Shown here: positions 54,930 to 64,000 of the stretch, piece after piece
Numbering within the stretch: the stretch's first letter is position 1
Layout of the letters: every line of letters starts with the position of its first letter
Assembly (NCBI RefSeq): GCF_918797505.1
Contig: NC_092801.1
Span: forward strand, 5,828,001 to 5,892,000
Length of the DNA stretch: 64,000 nt
Direction: 5' to 3'
Source: Bemisia tabaci
Taxonomy: Eukaryota; Arthropoda; Insecta; Hemiptera; Aleyrodidae
Made by a program: the position numbers and the translations under genes
Notes under the pieces: generated by a model
Databases searched by the model: none
What the model saw: only the letters and a program-made list of their open reading frames with translations
Told to the model about the DNA's origin: nothing

Positions 54930-55224
54930 TGTAAATACTGCGCTTCATTGTTGAAAAATTATCAGGAGTGGGAAAAGTCTTTCAAAAATATTTTCCCGAG
55001 GGTTGAGAGGGGACCATACACACATTTTACCAATTGCGAATAAAATCAAAAGCAAGATTTCATTAGCACCTCATTTTTTAGTAATGAACATCCAGCACTG
55101 CAATGCCGCTAAAAATGTAAAAGACCTCATATCTTGGAGGCAAAACCCAAAAATTCAGTCCGCTTATATTTTCAACCCCGAAAACTTCATTTGAATGAGA
55201 AAACTGCTCTGCAAGTTTCAAATC
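54930..55224. other. Spacer, nothing recognised
   Basis: AT-rich part of the inferred intron. Confidence 0.4.
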
Positions 55225-55500
55225 CGTGGCTAAGTGCGAAGCCACGTATTTCCATTTGTGACGTTGCAGACTTCTTATCATATTTTTATCTTATTTTTTT
55301 CTCATTCTATCTTATTTTTTCCTTGGAAAACTAGTCATCGTAATATTTTGAAAACTTCCTCAATTTTTCTTTCCTATCAGCAAGATATTCTAAATCATTT
55401 CAAGCGACAAAATTGGCTCGTTTCCCGTCAAAAAACTAAAATAGTACTTAGCGGTCATTTTGCAACATCGCAATGGAGATACGTGGTTTCGCTTCTTGGC
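55225..55500. repeat. Foldback related to 52592-52968
   Basis: GCGAAGCCACGTATTTCCAT..GACGTTGCA faces TGCAACATCGC..GGAGATACGTGGTTTCGC. Confidence 0.7.
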
Positions 55501-55964
55501 AATCGTTATTCCTTTCAGGAAGGAGGAAGTACGTGAATCCTAAATTCACTTTCTTTATGATGTAAGGTATAAAATCGGGGAATAAGCAAACATCGAGATA
55601 TGGAATGCATTTTGCCAAACTACAAGTTTCTCTATGATGTTTGGCAAGTTTCTTGACGCTAAGCACCCTTAATTTAGCTGTTCATCCCCCAAAAAATTTC
55701 GTTTACTAGACCTAGTCAAGAAAAAAATTCTACAAAATGTGGCTCGAACTGTATCCAACAAGGTGGTAAAACAGTGCTCGGTCAACACTATTTTGCGAGG
55801 AAAGCGAGACCAAAAAGTTTTAAAATTTCAATCAGGCACGGTAAATAACTTGAACTCTAATGAGTATTTGTACAAGAGTGAGGGGGGGGGGTTGTAACTG
55901 GGGCATAGATGGATTGGAATATGAAGCTGGGGCACGCCGAGAGGCCTACAACGTTTTGGGTCTA
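55501..55964. other. Spacer, nothing recognised
   Basis: AT-rich; a G-run at about 55882-55890. Confidence 0.4.
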
Positions 55965-56369
55965 CACTGAAAAAAAAATCTCGGTGTATTTACTAAGAAA
56001 AGGGTAAAATTACTAAGAATTCAGGGTTCTATTTGATCCCAGTTTTTTCTTGGTAAAATTACCATTTATGGAATTGGTAATATGAATCTCGGTAAAATTA
56101 TTGACTTTCTCGGTAATTTTACTGGACCCCGGTAAAAACGCCAATATTTTTTATCGACTGTGGTAGAATTACCGAGATAAAATGGCAAAGTTATCGGGAA
56201 TTGATTACCAATAAAAGTGATATTCTTACCTGAAAAAACAGTAAAAATTCCGGTTTTTAGGTAAGCTTACCAGTCTGTCTTTGTAAAATTACTAATGATT
56301 GGTGAAAAAAGTGCGATGGTAAAGGTACCAACGGACCTTGGTAAAAGCGCCGAGAATTTTTTTTCAGTC
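55965..56369 (+). mobile_element. Tc1/mariner-like MITE, CACTGAAAAA ends (copy 1)
   Basis: 405 bp with CACTGAAAAAAAAATCTCGG at one end and CGAGAATTTTTTTTCAGT at the other, preceded by TA. The interior repeats GGTAAAATTACC-like motifs. An inverted copy lies 580 bp away. Confidence 0.85.
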
Positions 56370-56561
56370 TAAAAAGGCCAGAAACTTTAGAGGTCTTTTC
56401 TCCCCTAATAGTGCGAACCCAGCACTATTTCATTACCTTGTTAAACCTGAACTATAGTTGAAAATAAGCGAAAGCTATAATTAACCCTTCAACCTGACCA
56501 ATCGAATACAGTAGGTATTTCACGGTATTAGTTTTGCAGCTTTATTTTAGGGTTTACAAAC

Positions 56562-56726
56562 CAGTGGCGTGGCGTGCTTTGCGATATATCGATTGTTACG
56601 CCATTTAAACCTATGGAGAAGGATCGATAAACAGGGTGTTTGCAGCGAACACCTTAATAATCGATTCTTTACCATAGGTTTAAATGGCACAACAATCGAT
56701 ATATCGCAAAGTACGCCACGCCACTG
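56562..56726. mobile_element. Full 165-bp palindromic MITE, CAGTGGCGTGGCG family
   Basis: Same ends and centre as 53343-53507. It is flanked by TTTACAAAC on both sides (56553-56561 and 56727-56735), nine bases where the other full copy has eight. Confidence 0.93.
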
Positions 56727-56862
56727 TTTACAAACGAGACCTCGGGCGGGGGAGGAGGGCAGCTGAAATTAGCCTCTGAGCATAATTTATCATTTTTTTG
56801 GCTAAAATTGTCAATCATACGAGAAATAGTAATTCATTAAAATTTGTTCGATAACACAAAGT

Positions 56863-58114
56863 ATGTTTACTTTTTACGTGGATTAATCATTTCATTACCC
56901 AATGTGTAATTACTTTTGGTACATAGTAACCTAAAAATAACAATATACACTGAAAAACAATTCTCGGCGTTTTTACCAAGGTCCGTTGGTACCTTTACCA
57001 TCTCACTTTTTTTACCAATTATTGGTAATTTTACCAAGACAGACTGGTAAGCTTACCTAAAAACCGGTATTTTTACTGTTTTTTCAGGTAAGAATACCAC
57101 TTTTATTGGCAATCGATTCCCGGTAACTTTGCCATTTTATCTCGGTAATTCTACCACAGTCGATAAAAAATATTGGCGTTTTCACCAAGGTCCAGTAAAA
57201 TTACGGAGAAAATTGAATAATTTTACCGAGATTTCTCAATTCCATAAATGGTAATTTTACCAAGAAAAAACTGGGATCAAATAGAACCCTGAATTCTTAG
57301 TAATTTTACCCTATTCTTGGTAAATACACCGAGATTTTTTTTTCAGTGTACAGCCATCGAAGTCAATTTTTTCTCTCTCTCAAGAAATATAAATTTTAGT
57401 GTTTGGGACAGACAGATCCTCCAGCACCGGAAAAAATGCTGATTTGACATTCTGGATGTAAAAATGTAAGCGAGAACCCACAAAACACTGAACTAATCGC
57501 TACAGCAGCAACTTCAGCAATGTAAAGATGTAAAACTAACTGCTGTGGCGGTTAGAGAATTTGCAGGTATCGGAAACTTGATGAATTTTGTGTTTAAGTG
57601 GAAACTATTAAGTCGACTGAACACGGATATACCCTTGGCTCATGATTTGAACAACTATTGAAGAAGATATGGCAAAATGATCAAATCTGCTAAAATATGT
57701 GTGTTTAAATGGGAAATGCCGCCAGATGACGTCACTAGGCGGTGTATTTTCTCACTTTTAAATCTATTTTCATACTATTTCCCATATCACAAAAAAATTA
57801 TAAAAAATACTGTGAAATCGCCGCTTTAAGCACTTTCAGATGAAGCAATGAAAAATTTGCAGGCAAATTCTCCATTCAGCGTTTTGTGAGTTCTCGCACA
57901 CTTTTTTTACATCTAGATTGTTAAATCAGCGTCTATTTTTTCGGTGCTGAAGAATAAGATCTCTCTATCTCGAACACTAAAATTTTTATTTTTTGAGAGA
58001 CAAAAAAAAAAAATTAACTCCGATGGCTGTATATTGTTATTTTTAAGTGAATATGCACCGAAAGTAAATATACATTGGATGATGAAACGATTAATCTACG
58101 TAGAAAGTAAACAT
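56863..58114. mobile_element. Large foldback element with nested MITE
   Basis: Left arm ATGTTTACTTTTTACGTGGA.. pairs with right arm ..CTACGTAGAAAGTAAACAT, continuing through AAAAATAACAATATA and CAGCCATCG. The centre (57540-57880) is the repeat also found at 28500-28845. The left arm is interrupted by the 401-bp MITE at 56948-57348. Confidence 0.85.
56948..57348 (-). mobile_element. Tc1/mariner-like MITE, CACTGAAAAA ends (copy 2, nested)
   Basis: 401 bp, flanked by TA on both sides (56946-56947, 57349-57350). The opposite arm of the host foldback gives the empty site CAATATACAGCC with a single TA, so a TA duplication is directly shown. Confidence 0.93.
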
Positions 58115-58190
58115 GTGTGAATTCTTGAACACTTTTTTACATCTAGATTGTAAAATCAGCATCTTTTTTCCCGGTGAGTCTCCCGGGCAA

Positions 58191-58422
58191 CACGGGGGGG
58201 AAAAAATTGCTGATTCAACAATTCAATTGCTAAAAACAGTGAGTGCAATGTTTCAACGCAGATTTTACGACAAAAAAATGCTACTTTAACCACCCCCGTG
58301 GTTAAATTAGTTTACAATGTGGTTAAAGTAGCATTTTTTTTGTTGTAAAATCTTCGTTGAAACATTGCACTCACCGTTTTTAGCAATTGAATTGTTGAAT
58401 CAGCAATTTTTTTTTCCCCGTG
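58191..58422. mobile_element. Hairpin MITE, CACGGGG ends
   Basis: 232-bp near-perfect palindrome: CACGGGG..AAAAAATTGCTGATTC inward to TGCTACTTTAACCAC. It ends 28 bases from the splice donor of the peroxidase first exon, inside the inferred intron. Confidence 0.9.
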
Positions 58423-58456
58423 AAAGTTAAGTCGCAAAACAACGAGGATAACTCAC

Positions 58457-58463
58457 GTAACAT
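58457..58463 (-). CDS. Glutathione peroxidase, exon 1 (coding part only 7 nt)
   Basis: The minus strand reads AAG ATG TTA C followed by a consensus donor GTGAGT. The last base plus the first two of exon 2 make CGT, so the protein begins [12 protein letters not shown], a textbook signal-peptide start that exon 2 alone lacks. Phase, donor, CpG-rich upstream region and strand all agree. A different first exon cannot be excluded without RNA data. Confidence 0.72.
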
Positions 58464-58700
58464 CTTGATCGGCGATGGATGAAACACTTCACTATGGTCA
58501 ATGGCTCGCAGTCAACTGCTCCGGTCTCGCTCGTGACCCCACTCTAATCCAATAAAAACACACTCACACCGAGACACGCACACACACGCGCAGCCCCGCG
58601 GATGCGCGCAGACGGTCCAGATGGAGGGGGTTTAATTACGAATCTCGTAGTCAAGATCACGGCCCGCGCGGGGCTCGGGTGATCGGGTCACACGCTAAAA
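58464..58700 (-). promoter_or_regulatory. 5' UTR and likely promoter of the peroxidase gene
   Basis: CpG-rich segment upstream of the ATG. On the minus strand an initiator-like GCAGTTG lies at about 58513-58519 and a TATA-like TTTTTATT about 35 bases before it (58551-58558), with ATTGG next to it. A CA/GTGTG-rich stretch lies at 58560-58590. The exact start site is not determined. Confidence 0.45.
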
Positions 58701-58859
58701 ATACTCACGGTTGGTATCGATATCCGATATATCGATTTTTTCCGACGAGAAGTCGATCCCGATATACATCGAGCTCCGGAATATCGATAATCGATATTCA
58801 CAAATATCGAACCTAATAATCGATATTTTAATAACGCTTTGCCCTGCTGCGCTTTGCCC

Positions 58860-58861
<2 letters not shown>

Positions 58862-58901
<40 letters not shown>

Positions 58902-59014
58902 TACTTCAAGTAGCCCACAAGGGCTGGTCCTACGCTTCAGCCCCCCCCCCCCCCTGTCCCTAACAACCAGTCTCAAGCAACCATCGTTTGAGACCATCAA
59001 ATTCGGGTCGCCTG
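58862..59014 (-). mobile_element. 5'-truncated SINE of the same family
   Basis: T37 (58862-58898), then the reverse complement of the SINE body (GGGCTACTTGAAGTA, GAGACTGGTT, GGTCTCAAACGATGGTTGC) to GGCGACCC. The tRNA-like head is missing. About 400 bp upstream of the peroxidase ATG. Confidence 0.88.
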
Positions 59015-59056
59015 ACACATTGTATTACATTGTATGTACAACATTGTATTACACAC

Positions 59057-59299
59057 ACTGGGAAAAAAAAAAACAAAAAAAAAAAACACATTGGATCTGG
59101 AGTCCAGACTCTTAAATACATCGACAAGAAAAAATACTCTTGATTCAATCGGATTTTTGCTTAAATCAAGAACCAAGCCTCTTAATTTAAGCGGATTTCC
59201 TTTTAATTTAAGCAAAAATCTGATTGAATCGAGAGTATTTTTTCTTGTCAATGTTTTCAAGAGTCTGGGCTCTAGATCCAATGTGTTTTTTTTCCAGTG
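59057..59299. mobile_element. Palindromic MITE, CACTGGAAAAA ends
   Basis: 243 bp; ACACATTGGATCTGGAG..GAAAAAATACTCTTGATTCA pairs with TGAATCGAGAGTATTTTTTC..CTCTAGATCCAATGTGT. Confidence 0.9.
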
Positions 59300-59333
59300 C
59301 AATGTCTAAAAGGTAGTAGCACTGAATATATTG

Positions 59334-59526
59334 GTATGTGGAGTGTAGCCAATTGCTAGAAATAATGTAACATTTTCTTTAAAAAAACTTACATTTTCTT
59401 AATAAACTTTGACCGAAGCGCTCGTTTCGAAAAGCCTCGGTCATAGTTGATTAAAAAAATGTAAGTTTTTTTTTTTAAAAAAAATGTCGCATTATTTCTA
59501 GCACTTGGCTACACTCCACTTACCGA
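59334..59526. mobile_element. Palindromic MITE, GTGGAGTGTAGCCAA
   Basis: 193 bp; left GTGGAGTGTAGCCAATTGCT..AACTTACATTTT, right AAAATGTAAGTTT..AGCACTTGGCTACACTCCAC. Confidence 0.88.
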
Positions 59527-60029
59527 TACATCGACGTTGAAATATCGATACAATGCTATCGATATTTTGGTCTAAAATATCGATATTCCATAGTATCGAT
59601 GAAATATTGCCATCACTAACACAGTGGTCACCGATGAGTCGAGATCGCACCGCTGGCCAATGAGAGGGCCGGAAACAGAACCGAGGATACCTCGCCTTGA
59701 TCGTGTGACAAAGGCCTTAAACGTCTGGATAATTACTCACTCCGCTTTGCATGTCTGCTAAATATGACTTGCAGTTTCGGTTTCGCGATGGTTACGTAAG
59801 CGTTTGTTTTCGACGGTAAGTGATAATCAACTGGTACACAGATAATTAAATTTGCACGGATTCCTTACTCGGTTCGATATCGGCAGCAGCGATTTGCGCA
59901 ATAGAGATATTGCATGTGTGAGGAATTTCCGATTTGACAGTTGATTCATATGTAAAAGTTCGCGAGAAACAGGATGGTGCCACTGGTTTTCTCTGAAATC
60001 ATCTCCCAAGCTCAATAAAAAGCTCTCAA

Positions 60030-60503
60030 GTTTCTTCTCAAGTTCTCAAGTTTATTCTTGGTTCAAAATAAAATCTTCGTGACGGCATACTCAAGAATTT
60101 TTCTGCCTAAATCAAGTCACTTTTTTCTCTAATGAAATTAAAAAATTATGCTAAAAGTTATTAAACATGGAAGGTGGGTCTTAGTGAGTTTTTGGACAAC
60201 CTCTCTCTTTTTGTACCGTAGTATCTTGATTTATTTTGCGAGGAAAGCTCGGTGCTCTTAAAGTATGACTGTCATATTTAATGTGTTGGAGCGCCCTCAA
60301 TTTGGTATGATACTGTGCAATACTTCCGCTGCGAAATAGTTGGTTGAAGCGCCGCGGCGCGACGGGCGAGGTTGTCCGGCGCGACACGCGCATTGGCGCC
60401 TGCAAACCTAACAGGGATACTTAACGCATAACGCAATGCGTGAAGTATCCCTGTTAGGTTTGTAGGCGCCAATGCCCGTTTCGTGCTGGCAGCACGCAGC
60501 GAG
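60030..60503. mobile_element. Insert in the left arm of the foldback
   Basis: About 470 bp bounded by duplicated AGCTC..AGCTCT sequence. It contains a piece related to 36290-36930 (GATACTGTGCAATACTTCCG) and the hairpin at 60390-60475. Class unknown. Confidence 0.6.
60390..60475. repeat. Strong 40-bp-arm hairpin
   Basis: GCATTGGCGCCTGCAAACC..GGGATACTTAACGCAT is followed after a few bases by its near-exact reverse complement. Confidence 0.9.
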
Positions 60504-60820
60504 CTCAAAAAAAGCTCTTAAGTTGAGGCCAAAATGAGGAGATATCCCACGCTATCCTGAGAGTCCACCTCTACATCAAGACAAACTCGCCGTGCAAAAA
60601 TAGGGAGCAAATACATTTACATGGTTGACGTGAATTCAGTTTTAAAGTCCTCAAATAAGGGGGCAACCCTGCCAATGTATTTGCTCCCTATCTTTGCATG
60701 GAGAGTTTGTCTTGATGTCGAGGTGGACTCTCAGGATATCCCCTCCATTTTGGCCTCAACTTGAGAGCTTTGAAGTTGATTTCAGAGAAAACCAGTGGCA
60801 CCATCGCGTTACTCGCGAAA

Positions 60821-62378
60821 GAGCCATGCACAAAAAGGGCCAAAAACGGCCCATTTTTGGGCCCTCGAAATTGGGGTCGGAGTGAGGTTTTTTTTCATCC
60901 TTAGGGTGACCCTTTACACATACTAAAATTTCAGATTGAGTATACGCACCGTTTCCGAGTTATGGGGGGGCAAAGTCCCCGATTTTCACCCATTTTTGCA
61001 GGTGTTTTAATGTCGAACTCCGGCTGTTACGAGGTACCAGATCTAGATATTGAAGCGCGGTTTGCGGTGATTTGTTAAGCTATTCTTGTAGTATTTTTCC
61101 ACATCTTTCACAAAGCCCCAAATGGTTTTTCGGGGAGGGGGGGGGGACTTCATTCATACTATCACGACCGTTAGCGCATCTTACTGACTTTACTTTGATC
61201 TCTTCTCTCCACGCCGCGGTCATGATGGTATTTTCTGTTGGAGATTTTTCTTCTTCTTTACATTTTCCCAATTTTAATGTCCTCCCCCCCCTTTTCCCCT
61301 TTTTACCCCCTCCCCCGCAATCCAAACACTTCATCTCAAGTGCTTCTTCCTGTAAGGCAGATATGACGGGGTCAGATGTGGGGGATTATTTTTCTTTCTT
61401 TACGATTGATAAACTTTGACCCAACTTACTTCTCCCTTACAGGGTAAGGGCCCCCCTTACCCCTGTATTATCCCCCCCCCTGGCCCGCTCCACTTTACTT
61501 GAAGTATTTTGCTCCCTCCGCAGCAGAAATGACGATGTTTCTGGCAAATAATTTTTTACTTATGTTTAGGTACTGAAATACTTCTACTGAGGCTCACACA
61601 CCATTCATTTGCGATCGGTATTATGAATGCTGTAAATAAATCTAATCTATTTACTATTTATTTTTCATCTACCTAAAACATTTTTGGTGAGGCGTCAATT
61701 GCTGTTGAAAAAGTAAGTTTTAGTGCTTACAAATTGGAAGAAAGCGGAAGAGAATGTACCTAGGACAGAATAAATCAAACATAGAAGTGGAAAGAGAAAC
61801 GTGAAAAATATGAATAAGAAAAAATTATTCACAGAAAACATCGTCATATCTGCCTTACAGGAAGAAGCACTTGAGATGAAGTGTTTGGATTGCGGGGGAG
61901 GGGGTAAAAAGGGGAAAAGGGGGGGGAGGACATTAAAATTGGGAAAATGTAAAGAAGAAGAAAAATCTCCAACAGAAAATACCATCATGACCGCGGCGTG
62001 GAGAGAAGAGATCAAAGTAAAGTCAGTAAGATGCGCTAACGGTCGTGATAGTATGAATGAAGTCCCCCCCCCCTCCCCGAAAAACCATTTGGGGCTTTGT
62101 GAAAGATGTGGAAAAATACTACAAGAATAGCTTAACAAATCACCGCAAACCGCGCTTCAATATCTAGATCTGGTACCTCGTAACAGCCGGAGTTCGACAT
62201 TAAAACACCTGCAAAAATGGGTGAAAATCGGGGACTTTGCCCCCCCATAACTCGGAAACGGTGCGTATACTCAATCTGAAATTTTAGTATGTGTAAAGGG
62301 TCACCCTAAGGATGAAAAAAAACCTCACTCCGACCCCAATTTCGAGGGCCCAAAAATGGGCCACTTTGTGCATGGCTC
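60821..62378. mobile_element. Foldback element with ~540-bp arms and mirrored ORF
   Basis: Arms 60821-61367 (starts GAGCCATGCACAAA) and 61842-62378 (ends TTTGTGCATGGCTC) are almost identical reverse complements; the loop is 474 bp. Removing it restores the right arm of the host foldback (CGCGAAA/CTTTTACATAAG). Each arm encodes, pointing toward the element's end, an 84-codon frame (61080-61334 -; within 61801-62130 +) with cysteine pairs CLDC and CERC; the opposite strand is also open. Whether it is coding is unproved. Confidence 0.88.
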
Positions 62379-62493
62379 TTTTACATAAGAATCAATAGTC
62401 AAATCGCAAATTCCTCACACATGCAACATCTCCTTTAGGGCTCTGATTATTAGTACTTATGTGAAACAATAAAAAAAAAGTCAAAGTATGTTA

Positions 62494-62746
62494 CTGCCGT
62501 GCTAAGGAAGAACGCCGTATGAGCCTTCGGGCGTTGACAAATTTCGTTTCATAAATCATCAATTTTCGGGAAAATTTGTAAACGTTTTTTCTCCAATTTT
62601 TCAAATACTTTTGTTCGCAATTTCACCATCATTTTCTGAAAATTCCGAGGAAAAATATCCATCGTTTTCTTCACAAATAAACATTTTATTGAAGGAAATT
62701 TGGCAACTCTCGAATGTTCATACGGCGTTTTTCCTCGGAACGGCAG
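62494..62746. mobile_element. Palindromic MITE, CTGCCGTGCTAAGG family (copy 3)
   Basis: 253 bp, starts CTGCCGTGCTAAGG and ends GGAACGGCAG; flanks GTTA and GCTA are an imperfect 4-bp duplication. A stray end (CTTAGCACGGCAG) occurs at about 54301. Confidence 0.85.
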
Positions 62747-63267
62747 GCTACATCGCCTGGAATCGATGGTCACTGAACGATTAGTTCACTCTTTTTGGTC
62801 TAATATTAAAATTAGCCCATGGTTGATTTGGCCGATGAAAATTGCCAAAATAAAAAATCGTCCGAGCAAATATATCAATTTTTGCGCTCGAAAATTGAAT
62901 CTGGTCCAATGGACGAGATGTAATTGAAGATAGTAGACGATATTGTATTGCTCGAATATCGAGAATATAAGTTCAATTTCAAAAGTTCTGTGTTTCGAGG
63001 AAGAAAGTTTACAAATTTCTCAATGCATATTGAATGAAAAACTCGCTCCCAAATTCTAATATTTAAGCATCAAAAAGTCAGTTTGAACTTTCTTTTCGCC
63101 ATGAGGGCCCATGTAATGTCCAAACTTCAAACACATGTATCTCGAAATGGCCAAATCTGCACTTAAGCGCCTTATTCTCCAAGCCCCTCAATTAATCATT
63201 AAAGTTTGTTTCCCAATGTTTCGATATTAATACCGCGTGAAATTTGGATCGATTTGCGTAAAAACCA
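62747..63267. other. Spacer, nothing recognised
   Basis: AT-rich; a 75-codon + frame (62700-62927) overlaps the MITE end and is not convincing. Confidence 0.4.
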
Positions 63268-63520
63268 GTTCGCCTTCAATATCTCGGTAGGCAACGTAAT
63301 GATTTTGGGAACAGCAATAGTTGCTCGCAGCATTTTGGCCATGTTTTTTCAATCAATTAATAGCTGTTGCGCTTCAATACTTCAATAACTTTGTTTCTAA
63401 CTCGTTCCAACCAGTGCGCCTTCAATATCTCGATAGGCAAAGGAAGCTACTTGGGAGTATTAATAGTTGCTCGCCGCATTTTGGCCAAGTTCACTCCAAG
63501 GCTTATTTATAACTGTAACG
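63268..63520 (+). repeat. 145-bp imperfect tandem duplication
   Basis: CGCCTTCAATATCTCG at about 63271 and 63416, each followed by ATAGGCAA- and ATAGTTGCTCGC(A/C)GCATTTT-type sequence. Confidence 0.75.
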
Positions 63521-63579
63521 GTTTAAAATTCACTCCTATTCTTTCTTCTATCCGACCGTTTTTTTTAAATAAAAAAATT

Positions 63580-63801
63580 ATTTTCAATAAGTACTTCTCT
63601 TTGTTTCTCAAGTATTTGCCTTAAAATTGAATACATTTTTTCATCCGCTCCTTCCATTTGTCAAGATCGTCTTCTGGAAATCTTCCTTGGGGATGTGTTT
63701 GAAGAGTGCTTGGACTTCGTTCTTGATTGCGTCCTTTGATTCAATTTTTTGCTTCAATTGCGAGAGCAACCAAAAGTCGCAATGAGCGGGATCAGGACTG
63801 T
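63580..63801 (-). pseudogene. Mariner-family transposase C-terminus, degraded
   Basis: The minus-strand translation contains SPDPAHCDFWLLSQLK, matching the mariner YSPDLAPCDFWLF signature that carries the last catalytic Asp (D of CDFW). After a one-base frame change it continues DDLDKWKERMKKCIQF, matching the mariner ..W.ERW.KCI..GDYFE end. A stop (TAA at 63623-63621) interrupts the frame just before GKYL. The N-terminal part is missing: homology stops exactly where the CGATA-rich repeat begins at 63802, so that repeat probably inserted into it. Confidence 0.8.
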
Positions 63802-64000
63802 CCCAAGTAGCATTTCTCAACGGGAAAATCGCTATTTAGTGCGATTTTATTAGCGATAAAATCGCCAGGACCATCAACATCTGAGCGATTATCCTCGATT
63901 TTGTTGCGATAAAATCGCGATTTCATCGCCCGGCACTATATCGCGATATTATCGAAACAAAAATTGCGATATAGGTATGGTGATTTAATCTAGATTTCAT
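63802..64000 (-). repeat. CGATA-rich dispersed repeat, copy 2 (runs off the window)
   Basis: Starts CCCAAGTAGCA and continues with GCGATAAAATCG-type motifs, then ACCATCAACATCTGAGCGAT as in copy 1 at 736-1030. The other end is outside the window. Confidence 0.65.

Larger units (their letters stand above)
43652..58456 (-). other. Intron 1 of the peroxidase gene (inferred)
   Basis: 14,805 bp from donor GTGAGT (58456-58451) to acceptor CCAG (43652). It is filled with the SINE, MITEs, foldbacks and the inverted 2.4-kb repeat listed separately. I infer the intron from phase, splice consensus and signal-peptide logic, not from a transcript. Confidence 0.7.
59903..62432. mobile_element. Foldback MITE, GCATGTGTGAGGAATTT family (copy 2, doubly interrupted)
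   Basis: The ends match 44036-44548 (ATTGCATGTGTGAGGAATTT; AAATTCCTCACACATGCAA). The left arm is broken at about 60030-60503, where AGCTCAAAAAAAGCTCT is duplicated around an insert, and the right arm at 60821-62378 by another foldback. Confidence 0.85.

Noticed and set aside
44036..62432. Related foldbacks at 44036 and 59903 as ends of one giant inverted structure
   Set aside because: Each locus is self-complementary on its own, so they are two insertions of one family.

Overview
The window is eukaryotic, repeat-dense, AT-rich nuclear DNA, most likely from an insect. The evidence is a GT-AG spliced gene, a BEL/Pao LTR retrotransposon, a tRNA-derived SINE, a Helitron, many palindromic MITEs, a (CCTAA)n stretch matching the arthropod telomere repeat TTAGG, and the absence of operons or bacterial signals. 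I cannot name the species from sequence alone.

Conventional genes are few. At the left edge (1059-1437, +) is the last exon of a gene whose earlier exons lie outside the window; it resembles the C-terminal part of the AAA-ATPase-like (PF09820-type) proteins known from insects. The clearest host gene is a secreted cysteine glutathione peroxidase on the minus strand. A 7-nt coding first exon (58457-58463) and a phase-compatible second exon (43092-43651) are separated by a 14.8-kb intron full of transposons. The end of its coding sequence is triplicated as an 83-bp tandem repeat in the 3' region. A 185-codon ORF of unknown function (19646-20203, -) and a mariner transposase relic (63580-63801, -) complete the coding content.

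Layout: 1-8.4 kb holds a partial gene, a foldback MITE, a ~1-kb repeat and short tandem arrays. 8.46-19.18 kb is a nearly intact, very young BEL/Pao element on the minus strand, with 847-bp LTRs, a GTAGG target duplication, a tRNA-Tyr-like primer site, gag-pol, an integrase part in a shifted frame, and an extra zinc-knuckle/coiled-coil ORF in the env position. Its left LTR is split by an 871-bp Helitron. 19.2-30 kb carries an orphan ORF, a 2.3-kb repeat, a second ~1-kb repeat with a nested hAT MITE, an interstitial telomeric array, a 22-bp minisatellite and MITEs. 30-36 kb carries a tandem duplication and a 130-bp satellite with a dimeric higher-order pattern. 36-43 kb is MITEs and inverted repeats. 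43-58.5 kb is the peroxidase gene and its intron, which holds the inverted partner of the 2.3-kb repeat. 58.5-64 kb is the gene's promoter side followed by nested foldback elements and the mariner relic.

The genes do not form a pathway; the window mainly records successive transposon insertions. Several of these can be proved from empty sites or target duplications inside the window itself. The best candidates for something undescribed are the extra Gag-derived ORF of the BEL/Pao element, the triplicated peroxidase terminus, and the foldback element carrying mirrored copies of a cysteine-pair ORF.
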